Assembly (NCBI RefSeq): GCF_003121295.1
Contig: NZ_PHNC01000029.1
Coordinates: forward strand, 1,364,001-1,428,000
Direction of reading: 5' to 3'
DNA: 64,000 nucleotides
Source: Streptomyces orinoci
GTDB taxonomy: Bacteria > Actinomycetota > Actinomycetes > Streptomycetales > Streptomycetaceae
Below, piece by piece: positions 8,825 to 19,156 of the stretch. Position numbers and translations under genes: made by a program. The first letter of the stretch is position 1. The number at the start of each line of letters is the position of its first letter. Below the pieces are notes generated by a model. The model had not been told where the DNA came from and ran no database searches. It saw nothing but the letters and a program-made list of their open reading frames with translations.

Positions 8825-9046
8825 TCACTTATAGCGGTAGACGATCCGTCCGCGCGTCAGGTCATAGGGAGAGAGCTCCACCACGACCCGGTCGTCGGGA
8901 AGGATACGGATGTAGTGCATCCGCATCTTGCCGCTGATGTGCGCGAGGACCTTGTGACCGTTCTGGAGCTCCACCTTGAACATCGCGTTCGGCAGAGACT
9001 CGATCACGGTGCCCTCAATCTCGATGGCACCTTGCTTCTTGGCCAC
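8825..9046 (-). CDS. infA: Translation initiation factor IF-1
   Basis: 73 residues, a single OB-fold S1-like domain: MAKKQGAIEIEGTVIESLPNA, then ENGHKVLAH-type strands, ending DLTRGRIVYRYK. IF-1 occupies the A site of the 30S subunit during initiation. It opens the alpha-operon run after map; 155 bp upstream of it are free of genes and probably hold its promoter, though I could not fix the hexamers. Confidence 0.97.
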   Translation of the reverse strand: MAKKQGAIEIEGTVIESLPNAMFKVELQNGHKVLAHISGKMRMHYIRILPDDRVVVELSPYDLTRGRIVYRYK

Positions 9047-9201
9047 GCTTCGCCTTTCGAATCGGCTACCTTGATCGACTCAGGTGTTCGTACGCCCGCG
9101 TGTGAACGCGGACATGCGGATACACGAGAGCCGACGCATCAGTCTACGTCAGGGCAACCGGAAAGACTAATCCAGGGTCCCTTGCCCAGCCGTATAGATC
9201 G

Positions 9202-10038
9202 TTAAGCGAGCGGATCCGGCGCCGCCGTGATTCCCAGCTCGGCCAGCTTCGCCTTGCCGCCGTCCACGGCGGTGAGCACCAGCGGCCCGTCCTCGGTCAG
9301 GGCCACCGAGTGCTCCCAGTGCGAGGACCAGGTCAGATCGTCGGTGAGGACCGTCCACTCGTCCTCCAGGACATGCGTCTTCGCCGTCCCCAGCGACACC
9401 ATCGGCTCGATCGCGATGCAGAAGCCCGGCACCAGCTTGGGGCCCTTGCCGCGCTTGCGGGAGACATAGTTCAGCAGGTGCGGGTCCATGTGCATCTGGG
9501 AGCCGATGCCATGGCCGCCGTAGTCCTCGATGATCCCGTACTTGCCGGTGGCGGGACGGGGCTGGCGGCGGATGTAGCCCTCGATGGCCTTGGAGATGTC
9601 GATCAGCCGGTTGCCGTTCCGCACCGCGGCGATCCCGGCCCACATGGACTCCTCGGTCACCCGGGAGAGCTCTATCAGCTCCGGGGCGTGGCCGGAGCCC
9701 ACAAAGGCGGTGAAGGCGGCGTCGCCATGCCAGCCGTCCACGATGGCGCCCGCGTCGATGGAGATGATGTCGCCGTCCTTGAGCACCACCTCGGCGCTCG
9801 GGATGCCATGCACCACCACCTCGTTCACCGAGGTGCAGATGGTGGCGGGGAAGCCGCCATAGCCCAGGAAGTTGGACTTGGCACCGTGCTCGGCCAGCAC
9901 CTTGCGGGCCACCTCGTCCAGGTCCTTGGTGGTCGCCCCCGGCACGGCCGCCTCCCGGGTGGCCGCGTGGATGGCAGCGACCACCAGGCCCGCCTCGCGC
10001 ATCTTCGCGATCTGCTCGCGGGTCTTGATCTCCAGCAT
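9202..10038 (-). CDS. map: Methionine aminopeptidase, type I
   Basis: 278 residues from ATG (MLEIKTREQIAKMREAG). It removes N-terminal Met from new proteins. Metal ligands lie in SIDAGAIVDGWHGDAAFT (two Asp), GGHGIG (His) and IEPMV (Glu), with a further Glu in HWEHSVALTEDG. VVHGIPS contains the substrate-side His. It has the class I length without an N-terminal zinc extension. It lies between adk and infA; a strong terminator separates it from adk, so it is probably transcribed separately. Confidence 0.97.
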   Translation of the reverse strand: MLEIKTREQIAKMREAGLVVAAIHAATREAAVPGATTKDLDEVARKVLAEHGAKSNFLGYGGFPATICTSVNEVVVHGIPSAEVVLKDGDIISIDAGAIVDGWHGDAAFTAFVGSGHAPELIELSRVTEESMWAGIAAVRNGNRLIDISKAIEGYIRRQPRPATGKYGIIEDYGGHGIGSQMHMDPHLLNYVSRKRGKGPKLVPGFCIAIEPMVSLGTAKTHVLEDEWTVLTDDLTWSSHWEHSVALTEDGPLVLTAVDGGKAKLAELGITAAPDPLA

Positions 10039-10087
10039 GGCGGGTGACGCCTTTCTGAGCCGAGGGGGTGAGTTCTTCTCCCAGCAC

Positions 10088-10127
10088 CATAAGGCCGCGA
10101 CGCCCAACCGGGCATCGCGGCCTTATG
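10088..10127 (-). terminator. Hairpin between adk and map
   Basis: 13-bp perfect arms (CATAAGGCCGCGA and complement) plus an inner GCCC/GGGC stem. It ends the secY-adk transcript. Confidence 0.85.
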
Positions 10128-10153
10128 CGCAGTCTTGACCTGCCTCGACCCTG

Positions 10154-10803
10154 CTAGCGGGACGGCAGCGCCTCCATCGCACGCTGGGTGACCTCGGCGA
10201 CCTTGCCCAGCGCGGAGATCGTCACCACCAGGCCCTGGGCCTTGTAGTAGTCGATGATCGGCTCGGTCTCGCTGTGGTAGACCTCCAGCCGCTTGCGCAC
10301 CGTGTCCTCACGGTCGTCATCGCGCTGGTACAGCTCGCCGCCGCAGGCGTCGCAGACGCCCTCGGCCTGCGGCTGGTTGTACGTCACATGGAAGACATGG
10401 CTGCTGTCATTGCGGCAGATCCGGCGGCCGGCGATCCGCTTGACCACCTCGTCCTCGGGGACCTCCAGGTCCAGCACCGCGTCCAGCCGCAGACCGTCCT
10501 GCTTGAGGATGGCGTCCAGCGCCTCGGCCTGGGCCAGGTTGCGCGGGAAGCCGTCGAGCAGGAAGCCCTGCTCGGCGTCGGGCTGGTGCATCCGGTCCTT
10601 GGCCATCCCGATGGTGACCTCGTCCGGCACCAGACGGCCGGCCCGCATGTACTCCTGCGCCTGGACGCCCAGCGGCGTGCCCTGGCTGATGTTGGCCCGG
10701 AACAGGTCGCCCGTGGAGATATGCGGGATCGAGAGGTTCTTGGCGAGGTACGCGGCCTGCGTACCCTTGCCGGCGCCGGGCGGGCCGACGAGGACGATTC
10801 GCA

Positions 10804-10804
<1 letters not shown>
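10154..10804 (-). CDS. adk: Adenylate kinase
   Basis: 216 residues. It interconverts ATP + AMP and 2 ADP. P-loop GPPGAGKGTQA at about 7-17; AMP-binding SIPHISTGDLFR and LDGFPRN motifs; long LID domain with Cys residues (RRIC, GVCDACGG), resembling the zinc-type LID although the first pair is incomplete. Its ATG shares one base with the secY stop (TGATG), so it is translationally coupled. Confidence 0.97.
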
Positions 10805-12117
<1,313 letters not shown>

Positions 12118-12304
12118 GGTGCCTCCTGCGCCTCCCACGCACCCGCGTGAGAGGTAACGGTCTTGAGGATCGACGAGGATCGACGAATACGTATCAGTCA
12201 AAAGCCACGGGCGATAGGGCACGCGGCCCGGAGGGCGATGACCCCCCTGGGACAGCAACAGTCCACGCCACCTTACCGGCGACCACGCCCGGCTTGGAAC
12301 GACC

Positions 12305-12338
12305 AACCGGGGATGCCCCTGTTGGGACATCCCCGGTT
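12305..12338 (-). terminator. Terminator after rplO
   Basis: 11-bp perfect arms AACCGGGGATG / CATCCCCGGTT around a 12-nt loop, 16 bp past the rplO stop. It divides the spc operon from secY. Confidence 0.85.
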
Positions 12339-12353
12339 GTCAGATCAACGAGT

Positions 12354-12809
12354 TCAGATGAGCTCGGTGACGGTGCCGCCGGCGGCGGCAATCTTCTCCT
12401 TGGCGGAGCCGGAGACGGCGTCCACCGTCACCTGAACCGCCACGGAGATCTCGCCCTGGCCCAGGACCTTGACGAGCTCGTTCTTGCGAACGGCACCCTT
12501 GGCGACCAGGTCGGCCACCGTGACCTCGCCACCCTGCGGGTAGAGCGCGGCCAGCTTGTCCAGGTTCACCACCTGGAACTGCTTGTGGGCGGGGTTCTTG
12601 AAGCCCTTGAGCTTCGGGAGGCGCATGTGGAGGGGCATCTGCCCACCCTCGAAGCGCTCCGGAACCTGGTAACGGGCCTTGGTGCCCTTGGTACCACGAC
12701 CGGCCGTCTTACCCTTCGACGCCTCACCACGACCGACACGGGTCTTGGCGGTCTTGGCGCCCGGGGCGGGACGGAGGTTGTGGACCTTCAGCGGGTTGGA
12801 CTCCGCCAT
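12354..12809 (-). CDS. rplO: 50S ribosomal protein L15
   Basis: 151 residues; N-terminal NLRPAPGAKTAKTRVGRGEASK is the glycine/basic extension of L15 that threads into 23S rRNA. One base separates it from rpmD, so the two are coupled. Last gene before the spc terminator. Confidence 0.98.
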   Translation of the reverse strand: MAESNPLKVHNLRPAPGAKTAKTRVGRGEASKGKTAGRGTKGTKARYQVPERFEGGQMPLHMRLPKLKGFKNPAHKQFQVVNLDKLAALYPQGGEVTVADLVAKGAVRKNELVKVLGQGEISVAVQVTVDAVSGSAKEKIAAAGGTVTELI

Positions 12810-12810
12810 G

Positions 12811-12993
12811 TCAGTCGACCTCCTCGACCGTGACGAGGTGGCGGACGGTGTGCACCATGCCGCGGATCTCGGGACGGTCCTCCTTGACAACCACGTCGTT
12901 GATCTTCTTCAGACCAAGCGAGCGCAGGGTGTCGCGGTGGTTCTGCTTGCTGCCGATGTAGGACTTGGTCTGCGTGACCTTCAGGCGAGCCAT
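12811..12993 (-). CDS. rpmD: 50S ribosomal protein L30
   Basis: 60 residues, ATG start sharing one base with the rpsE stop (TAATG). ARLKVTQTKSYIGSK and LGLKKINDVV are typical of L30. Confidence 0.97.
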   Translation of the reverse strand: MARLKVTQTKSYIGSKQNHRDTLRSLGLKKINDVVVKEDRPEIRGMVHTVRHLVTVEEVD

Positions 12994-13595
12994 TACGCAC
13001 CCACCCCTGCACGCGCCCGCAGCAGAGCGGCGGGAGCCACGTCCTCCAGCGGCAGACCACGACGGGCGGCGATCTCCTCGGGACGCTGCAGTCCCTTGAG
13101 GGCCTCCACCGTGGCGTGCACGATGTTGATCGGGTTCGAAGAACCGAGCGACTTCGACAGAATGTCGTGGACGCCGGCGCACTCGAGCACCGCACGCACC
13201 GGGCCACCGGCGATAACACCGGTACCGGGGGTGGCGGGCTTGAGCAGGACGACACCGGCCGCCTTCTCGCCCTGGATCGGGTGCGGGATGGTGCCCTGGA
13301 TCCGGGGGACCTTGAAGAAGTTCTTCTTGGCCTCTTCCACGCCCTTGGCGATGGCAGCCGGAACTTCCTTGGCCTTGCCGTAACCGACACCCACGGTGCC
13401 GTCACCGTCGCCCACCACGACCAGCGCGGTGAAGCTGAAACGACGACCACCCTTGACAACCTTGGCGACGCGGTTGATCGCGACTACGCGCTCAACATAC
13501 GCGGTCTTCTCGGCGGCAGCGCCACCGTCGCGACCCTTCCGGTCCCGCCGCTCGCCGCCACCGGCACCGCTTCCGCGGCGCTGGGGTCCAGCCAT
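12993..13595 (-). CDS. rpsE: 30S ribosomal protein S5
   Basis: 200 residues with a Gly/Arg-rich N-terminal extension (about 40 residues), then the double-stranded-RNA-binding fold (VVAINRVAKVVKGGRRFSF) and the GGPVRAVLECAGVHDILSKSLGSSN segment. S5 helps mRNA entry and decoding accuracy. In the spc operon between rplR and rpmD. Confidence 0.98.
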   Translation of the reverse strand: MAGPQRRGSGAGGGERRDRKGRDGGAAAEKTAYVERVVAINRVAKVVKGGRRFSFTALVVVGDGDGTVGVGYGKAKEVPAAIAKGVEEAKKNFFKVPRIQGTIPHPIQGEKAAGVVLLKPATPGTGVIAGGPVRAVLECAGVHDILSKSLGSSNPINIVHATVEALKGLQRPEEIAARRGLPLEDVAPAALLRARAGVGA

Positions 13596-13641
13596 TGGAA
13601 TTACCTCTCTCTGTTACGTCCGCTAGCTCCGGAACCGGGGC

Positions 13642-14025
13642 TTAGAACTTCAGCCCGGCTTCGCGGGCGGCGTCCGCCAGAGCGGCAATGCGCCCGGCGT
13701 ACTGGTTGCCACCGCGGTCGAACACGACGGCCTCGACACCGGCGGCCTTGGCACGCTCGGCGACCAGGGCGCCCACCTTCTTGGCCTGGGCGCTCTTGTC
13801 GCCCTCGCCACCACGGATCGACGCGTCCAGGTGGGACGCCGACGCCAGGGTGTGACCCTTGATGTCGTCGATCACCTGAGCGGTGATGCCGCGGTTGGAC
13901 CGCGTCACGACCAGGCGCGGACGCTCGGCCGTACCGGAAATCCGCTTACGGATGCGGATGTGGCGACGCTTCGCGGCGGCACGCTTGTAAGCGTCGCCCT
14001 TCGCGATCTTCACACCGTATGCCAT
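13642..14025 (-). CDS. rplR: 50S ribosomal protein L18
   Basis: 127 residues; KRRHIRIRKRISGTAERPRL and FDRGGNQYAGRIAALADAAR are L18 signatures. It binds 5S rRNA with L5. Three bases from rplF. Confidence 0.98.
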   Translation of the reverse strand: MAYGVKIAKGDAYKRAAAKRRHIRIRKRISGTAERPRLVVTRSNRGITAQVIDDIKGHTLASASHLDASIRGGEGDKSAQAKKVGALVAERAKAAGVEAVVFDRGGNQYAGRIAALADAAREAGLKF

Positions 14026-14028
14026 GGC

Positions 14029-14568
14029 TTACTTACCAGCCTTTCCGACCTTGCGGCGGATGACTTCGCCCTCGTACTTGACGCCCTTGGCCTTGTACGG
14101 GTCGGGCTTCCGCAGCTTGCGGATGTTCGCGGCGACCTCGCCGACCTTCTGCTTGTCGATGCCCTCGACAGTCAGCTTGGTCGGGGACTCCACCTTGAAG
14201 GTGATGCCCTCGGGGGCCTCGACCAGGATCGGGTGGCTGTAGCCCAGGGAGAACTCCAGGTTGGAGCCCTTGGCCTGGACGCGGTAACCAACACCGCTGA
14301 TCTCGAGCTTCTTGCTGTAGCCCTGGGTCACGCCGGTGATCATGTTCGCCACCAGCGTGCGGGACAGGCCGTGCAGGGCCTTGTTCTGACGCTCGTCGTT
14401 CGGACGGGTGACGTTCAGAACGCCGTCCTCGCCCTTAGCGATCTCGATGGGAGCCGACAGGCTCAGGGAGAGGGCGCCCTTGGGGCCCTTCACCTGCACC
14501 GAGCGGCCATCGATGGTGACGTCCACGCCAGCGGGAACCTGGATGGGCAGCTTGCCAATACGCGACAT
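14029..14568 (-). CDS. rplF: 50S ribosomal protein L6
   Basis: 179 residues; SRIGKLPIQVPAGVDVTIDG opening and the C-terminal KPDPYKAKGVKYEGEVIRRK signature. It stabilises the sarcin-ricin region of 23S rRNA. Spc operon. Confidence 0.98.
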   Translation of the reverse strand: MSRIGKLPIQVPAGVDVTIDGRSVQVKGPKGALSLSLSAPIEIAKGEDGVLNVTRPNDERQNKALHGLSRTLVANMITGVTQGYSKKLEISGVGYRVQAKGSNLEFSLGYSHPILVEAPEGITFKVESPTKLTVEGIDKQKVGEVAANIRKLRKPDPYKAKGVKYEGEVIRRKVGKAGK

Positions 14569-14589
14569 TAGCTATTCCTCCGTTCCCGA

Positions 14590-14988
14590 TTACCAGACGT
14601 AGGCGAGGACTTCCCCACCCACGCCCTTCTTGCTGGCCTGCTTGTCGGTGAGGAGACCGTGGGAGGTGGAGATGATCGCCACGCCCAGGCCGCCGAGCAC
14701 CTTCGGCAGGTTGGTGGACTTCGCGTAGACCCGCAGGCCCGGCTTCGAGATGCGCTTGATGCCGGCGATCGAGCGCTCGCGGTTCGGGCCGAACTTCAGC
14801 TCGAGAACGAGGTTCTTGCCAACCTCGGCGTCCTCGACCTTCCAGCCGGTGATGTAACCCTCCTGCTGGAGGATCTCCGCGATGTGCGACTTGATCTTGC
14901 TGTGCGGCATCGACACGGAGTCGTGGTATGCCGAGTTCGCGTTTCGCAGACGGGTCAGCATGTCTGCGATCGGGTCGGTCATGGTCAT
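14590..14988 (-). CDS. rpsH: 30S ribosomal protein S8
   Basis: 132 residues from ATG at 14988 (MTMTDPIADMLTRLRNAN) with GAAGG upstream; ISTSHGLLTDKQA near the C-terminus is the family signature. S8 binds helix 21 of 16S rRNA and in enterobacteria also represses the spc operon. The 207-bp gap upstream, unusually long for this operon, holds small G/C hairpins but no gene. Confidence 0.98.
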   Translation of the reverse strand: MTMTDPIADMLTRLRNANSAYHDSVSMPHSKIKSHIAEILQQEGYITGWKVEDAEVGKNLVLELKFGPNRERSIAGIKRISKPGLRVYAKSTNLPKVLGGLGVAIISTSHGLLTDKQASKKGVGGEVLAYVW

Positions 14989-15195
14989 GTTTGGCCTTCG
15001 GCCTCTCTCGCCGGGGTTTCCTATCTGCGCCATCCCTCTCCCCGAACAGGGTCGGAGCGGGTGCGGCGCGGGGACCTACGGCGTAGTAAGACGGTATGGC
15101 GGCGGGAGCCAACCCCCCAACTCTAAGGGAGCCTGGGGGACAGCCCCCGCCATCCAGGTTGCTTACCGAGAGCCCTGGTCAACCCAACTGGGTTG

Positions 15196-15381
15196 TTACC
15201 AGGAGCTCTTGGTCACGCCCGGCAGCTCGCCACGGTGAGCCATCTCACGAAGGCACACGCGGCAGAGGCCGAACTTGCGGTAAACCGAGTGCGGACGGCC
15301 GCAGCGGTTGCACCGGGTGTAGGTGCGAACCGAGAACTTCGGCTTGCGGGCGGCCTTAGCGATCAGCGACTTCTTCGCCAC
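15196..15381 (-). CDS. rpsZ: 30S ribosomal protein S14, zinc-binding type
   Basis: 61 residues with Cys24, Cys27, Cys40 and Cys43 as a zinc ribbon (C+ form, also called rpsN type Z). One base separates it from rplE. Actinomycetes often carry a second, zinc-free S14 elsewhere. Confidence 0.96.
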   Translation of the reverse strand: MAKKSLIAKAARKPKFSVRTYTRCNRCGRPHSVYRKFGLCRVCLREMAHRGELPGVTKSSW

Positions 15382-15382
15382 G

Positions 15383-15934
15383 TCAGTTCTCCTTGAAGGG
15401 GAAGCCGAGGTGACGAAGCAGGGCGCGGCCCTCGTCGTCGTTCTTCGCCGTGGTCACCACGGTGATGTCCATGCCCCGGACCCGGTCGATCTTGTCCTGG
15501 TCGATCTCGTGGAACATGACCTGCTCCGTGAGACCGAAGGTGTAGTTGCCCCGACCGTCGAACTGCTTGGGGGACAGACCGCGGAAGTCACGGATGCGCG
15601 GCAGCGCCAGCGACAGGGTGCGGTCCAGGAACTCCCACATGCGGTCGCCACGGAGGGTGACGTGGGCACCGATCGGCTGGCCCTCACGCAGCTTGAACTG
15701 CGCGATGGACTTACGGGCCTTGGTGACGGCGGGCTTCTGACCGGTGATCGTGGTGAGGTCGCGGATGGCGCCCTCGATCAGCTTGGAGTCGCGGGCGGCG
15801 TCGCCCACACCCATGTTGACCACGATCTTGGTCAGGCCGGGCACCTGCATGACGTTCTCGTAGGAGAACTCCTCACGCAGCTTGCCGGCGATCTCCTCGC
15901 GGTACTTCGTCTTGAGACGCGGAGTGGTAGCCAT
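15383..15934 (-). CDS. rplE: 50S ribosomal protein L5
   Basis: 183 residues; LTKIVVNMGVGDA and IRDFRGLSPKQFDGRGNYTFG are L5 signatures. It binds 5S rRNA and contacts S13. The start overlaps the rplX stop by one base. Confidence 0.98.
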   Translation of the reverse strand: MATTPRLKTKYREEIAGKLREEFSYENVMQVPGLTKIVVNMGVGDAARDSKLIEGAIRDLTTITGQKPAVTKARKSIAQFKLREGQPIGAHVTLRGDRMWEFLDRTLSLALPRIRDFRGLSPKQFDGRGNYTFGLTEQVMFHEIDQDKIDRVRGMDITVVTTAKNDDEGRALLRHLGFPFKEN

Positions 15935-16257
15935 CAGATGTCCTCACCCGTCCGCTTGGCAACGCGGATCTTGTTGCCGTTCTCGTCGAAGCGGTAACCG
16001 ATGCGAGTGACGACCTTCTTGCCGTCCTTCTCCACAACCAGCTGAACATTGCTGACGTGGATCGGGGCCTCGGTGGTCACAATGCCGCCGGTCTTGGAAC
16101 CGCGGGCGGTCTGGCCGGCCTTGGTGTGCTTCTTGACCCGGTTGACACCCTCGACCAGAACACGGTCCTCACGGGGCATGGCCTGGATGACCTTGCCCTG
16201 CTTGCCCTTGTCCTTGCCGGTGATGACCTGTACCAGGTCGCCCTTCTTGATCTTCAT
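15934..16257 (-). CDS. rplX: 50S ribosomal protein L24
   Basis: 107 residues with the KOW motif KKGDLVQVITGKDKGKQGKV at the N-terminus. It initiates large-subunit assembly. Two bases from rplN. Confidence 0.98.
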   Translation of the reverse strand: MKIKKGDLVQVITGKDKGKQGKVIQAMPREDRVLVEGVNRVKKHTKAGQTARGSKTGGIVTTEAPIHVSNVQLVVEKDGKKVVTRIGYRFDENGNKIRVAKRTGEDI

Positions 16258-16259
16258 GC

Positions 16260-16628
16260 TTACAGCACCTCCGGCGCGAGCGAGACGATCTTCATGAACT
16301 TCTTCTCGCGCAGCTCTCGGCCCACGGGGCCGAAGATGCGGGTGCCGCGGGGGTCGCCGTCGTTCTTCAGAATGACGGCAGCGTTCTCGTCGAAGCGGAT
16401 GTACGAGCCGTCCGGACGGCGGCGCTCCTTGACGGTGCGAACGATGACCGCCTTGACGACGTCACCCTTCTTCACGTTGCCACCGGGGATCGCGTCCTTG
16501 ACGGTGGCGACGATGACGTCACCGATGCCCGCGTAGCGGCGACCCGAGCCACCGAGAACACGGATGCAAAGGATCTCCTTGGCACCAGTGTTGTCGGCGA
16601 CGCGAAGTCGCGACTCCTGCTGGATCAC
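16260..16628 (-). CDS. rplN: 50S ribosomal protein L14
   Basis: 122 residues; begins IQQESRLRVADNTGAKEILC, ends ELREKKFMKIVSLAPEVL. First gene of the spc operon; the 97-bp gap to rpsQ contains a small hairpin-like GCCGGTTCCCGGC and GGGGC repeat near 16650-16685. Confidence 0.98.
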   Translation of the reverse strand: MIQQESRLRVADNTGAKEILCIRVLGGSGRRYAGIGDVIVATVKDAIPGGNVKKGDVVKAVIVRTVKERRRPDGSYIRFDENAAVILKNDGDPRGTRIFGPVGRELREKKFMKIVSLAPEVL

Positions 16629-16725
16629 GTCTATCTCCTGATCGTCTGCCGGTTCCCGGCAGGGGCTCCGTATGAAGCCCCTGCCGAGCCTGGCGGAACT
16701 GTCCTATGGGCAGATGCCCTAGGAA

Positions 16726-17007
16726 TTACTTGGCCTTCTCGAGGATCTCGACGACGCGCCAGCGCTTGGTCGCGGACAGCGGCCGGGTCTCCATCAGGAG
16801 GACGCGGTCGCCGACACCCGCGGCGTTCTGCTCGTCGTGCGCCTTGAGCTTGTTGGTACGGCGGATGACCTTGCCGTACAGCGCGTGCTTGACGCGGTCC
16901 TCGACGGCGACGACGACGGTCTTGTCCATCTTGTCGCTGACGACCAGACCCTCACGGGTCTTGCGGAAACCGCGCTCGGTCTTCTCAGTCACATTCTTCT
17001 CGCTCAT
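16726..17007 (-). CDS. rpsQ: 30S ribosomal protein S17
   Basis: 93 residues; GLVVSDKMDKTVVVAVEDRV and GDRVLLMETRPLSATKRWR are typical. Last gene of the S10 cluster; its start overlaps the rpmC stop. Confidence 0.97.
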   Translation of the reverse strand: MSEKNVTEKTERGFRKTREGLVVSDKMDKTVVVAVEDRVKHALYGKVIRRTNKLKAHDEQNAAGVGDRVLLMETRPLSATKRWRVVEILEKAK

Positions 17008-17231
17008 CAGGCGCTCTCCACCGTCTCGATGCCGAGCTCGCGCTCCCGCATCAGGGTGTAGATCCGGGCGATGTCCTTGCGGACGGCCTTCAGCCGGCCG
17101 TGGTTCTCAAGCTGTCCGGTCGCCGCCTGGAAGCGGAGGTTGAACAGCTCTTCCTTGGCCTCACGCAGCTTGGCAACGAGGTCCTCGTTGTTCAGCTCAC
17201 GCAGCTCGGTCGCCTTGGTACCGGCAGCCAT
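17007..17231 (-). CDS. rpmC: 50S ribosomal protein L29
   Basis: 74 residues, two-helix bundle: ATELRELNNEDLVAKLREAK and RFQAATGQLENHGRLKAVRK. ATG at 17231; an adjoining GTG at 17234 is also possible. The start overlaps the rplP stop and the stop overlaps the rpsQ start. Confidence 0.96.
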   Translation of the reverse strand: MAAGTKATELRELNNEDLVAKLREAKEELFNLRFQAATGQLENHGRLKAVRKDIARIYTLMRERELGIETVESA

Positions 17232-17650
17232 CACGACTCACCTGCCTCGCGCCGAACAATGCGGCACTTCATCGGGAGCTTGTGAGCGGCGCGGGTCAGC
17301 GCCTCACGAGCAACCTTTTCGTTCGGGAAGGACAGCTCGAACATCACCCGGCCGGGCTTGACGTTCGCGACCCACCACTCCGGAGAACCCTTACCGGAAC
17401 CCATGCGGGTCTCGGCCGGCTTCTTCGTCAGCGGACGGTCCGGGTAGATGTTGATCCACACCTTGCCGCCACGCTTGATGTGACGGGTCATGGCGATACG
17501 AGCGGACTCGATCTGCCGGTTCGTCACATAGGCCGGGGTCAGGGCCTGGATACCGTACTCACCGAAGGCGAGCTCGGTACCACCCTTGGCCATGCCGTTC
17601 CGCTTGGGGTGGTGCTGCTTGCGGTGCTTGACCCTGCGAGGGATCAGCAT
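17231..17650 (-). CDS. rplP: 50S ribosomal protein L16
   Basis: 139 residues, full length: MLIPRRVKHRKQHHPKRNG start and RMGSGKGSPEWWVANVKPGR. L16 lies near the A site and is the target region of oligosaccharide antibiotics. Five bases from rpsC. Confidence 0.98.
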   Translation of the reverse strand: MLIPRRVKHRKQHHPKRNGMAKGGTELAFGEYGIQALTPAYVTNRQIESARIAMTRHIKRGGKVWINIYPDRPLTKKPAETRMGSGKGSPEWWVANVKPGRVMFELSFPNEKVAREALTRAAHKLPMKCRIVRREAGES

Positions 17651-17655
17651 GTCGG

Positions 17656-18474
17656 TCAGGCCTCCGTTCCGGTGGTCTCAGCCGGAGCAGCGGTCGCCTC
17701 GGCCTTGGGGGCCTCGGCAGCCTGCTGCGGCTTGCGGCCGCGGCCACCGCGCTCGCCACCACGGCCACCACGGGCCGGGCGCTCACCGGCGCCACGCGAC
17801 GGGCGGTTGCCCGCACGAGCGGCGGCGTTCTCGGCGCGGACCTCGGCGATGTTCTTGACGTCGCCCTTGTAGATCCAGACCTTCACGCCGATACGGCCGA
17901 AGGTGGTCTTGGCCTCGAAGAAGCCATAGTCGACGTTCGCGCGGAGGGTGTGCAGGGGCACACGGCCCTCGCGGTAGAACTCCGAGCGGGACATCTCGGC
18001 GCCGCCGAGACGGCCACCACACTGGATCTTGATGCCCTTGGCGCCGGCCTTCATCGTCGACTGCATGCTCTTGCGCATGGCGCGACGGAAGGAGACGCGG
18101 GAGGACAGCTGCTCGGCGACGGCCTGGGCCACCAGCTGAGCGTCCACCTCGGGGTTCTTGACCTCGAGGATGTTCAGCTGGACCTGCTTGCCGGTCAGCT
18201 TCTCCAGCTCGCCACGGATGCGGTCGGCCTCGGCGCCACGGCGGCCGATGACGATGCCCGGGCGGGCGGTGTGGATGTCAACGCGGACGCGGTCGCGGGT
18301 GCGCTCGATCTCCACCTTGGAGATACCGGCGCGCTCCATGCCCTTCGTCATCATGCGACGAATGGCAACGTCTTCCTTGACGTAGTCCTTGTACAGCTTG
18401 TCGGCGTACCAGCGCGACTTGAAGTCGGTGGTGACCCCGAGCCGGAACCCGTGCGGGTTTACCTTCTGGCCCAT
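17656..18474 (-). CDS. rpsC: 30S ribosomal protein S3
   Basis: 272 residues. KH domain (VDIHTARPGIVIGRRGAEAD) followed by the C-terminal S3 domain; the last 50 residues are a Gly/Arg and Ala/Glu-rich tail typical of actinomycetes. S3 lines the mRNA entry channel. The start overlaps the rplV stop. Confidence 0.98.
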   Translation of the reverse strand: MGQKVNPHGFRLGVTTDFKSRWYADKLYKDYVKEDVAIRRMMTKGMERAGISKVEIERTRDRVRVDIHTARPGIVIGRRGAEADRIRGELEKLTGKQVQLNILEVKNPEVDAQLVAQAVAEQLSSRVSFRRAMRKSMQSTMKAGAKGIKIQCGGRLGGAEMSRSEFYREGRVPLHTLRANVDYGFFEAKTTFGRIGVKVWIYKGDVKNIAEVRAENAAARAGNRPSRGAGERPARGGRGGERGGRGRKPQQAAEAPKAEATAAPAETTGTEA

Positions 18475-18821
18475 TACCGGGTTCCTTCCTTGCTGCTGAC
18501 GACCACGGTGATGTGGCTGGTCCGCTTGCGGATCCGGTAGGCACGGCCCTGGGCACGCGGACGGAACCGCTTCAGGGTCGGGCCCTCGTCTACGTACGCC
18601 TCGCTGATGAACAGCGTGGAGGCGTCCGTGTGGTCGTAGTTGTGCGCGGCGTTGGCGATGGCGCTGTCCAGCACCTTGCCGACCGGCACGCTCGCGGCCT
18701 GCGGGGCGAAACGCAGGACCGCCTGAGCCTCCGTGGCGTCCATGCCACGGATGAGGTCCACCACGCGGCGGGCCTTCATGGGCGTGACGCGGATGTACCG
18801 CGCCTGGGCCCTGGCTTCCAT
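18474..18821 (-). CDS. rplV: 50S ribosomal protein L22
   Basis: 115 residues from ATG at 18821 (MEARAQARYIRVTPMKARR), preceded by GAAGGGAC; upstream in-frame ATGs are unlikely because the family begins here. GRAYRIRKRTSHITVV is the beta-hairpin reaching the exit tunnel. Confidence 0.96.
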   Translation of the reverse strand: MEARAQARYIRVTPMKARRVVDLIRGMDATEAQAVLRFAPQAASVPVGKVLDSAIANAAHNYDHTDASTLFISEAYVDEGPTLKRFRPRAQGRAYRIRKRTSHITVVVSSKEGTR

Positions 18822-18862
18822 GGTTGTCCCTTCGGTGTCAGTCATAGTCGTTCGCACCCCGC

Positions 18863-19144
18863 TTAGCGGCGCTTCGACTTCCGGTCGTCCTTGACGTGGC
18901 CGCGGAAGGTGCGGGTCGGCGAGAACTCGCCGAGCTTGTGGCCGACCATGGACTCGGTGACGAACACCGGGACATGGGTCTTGCCGTTGTGCACCGCGAG
19001 CGTGTGGCCGAGCATGGCCGGCACGATCATGGAGCGACGGGACCAGGTCTTGATGACGTTCTTGGTACCGGCTTCGTTCTGAGCATCCACCTTCTTGATG
19101 AGGTGGCTGTCGACGAAGGGTCCCTTCTTGAGACTACGCGGCAT
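18863..19144 (-). CDS. rpsS: 30S ribosomal protein S19
   Basis: 93 residues; MPRSLKKGPFVDSHL and GHKLGEFSPTRTFRGH are diagnostic. It contacts S13 in the 30S head. Confidence 0.98.
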   Translation of the reverse strand: MPRSLKKGPFVDSHLIKKVDAQNEAGTKNVIKTWSRRSMIVPAMLGHTLAVHNGKTHVPVFVTESMVGHKLGEFSPTRTFRGHVKDDRKSKRR

Positions 19145-19156
19145 CTAAACCCGCTC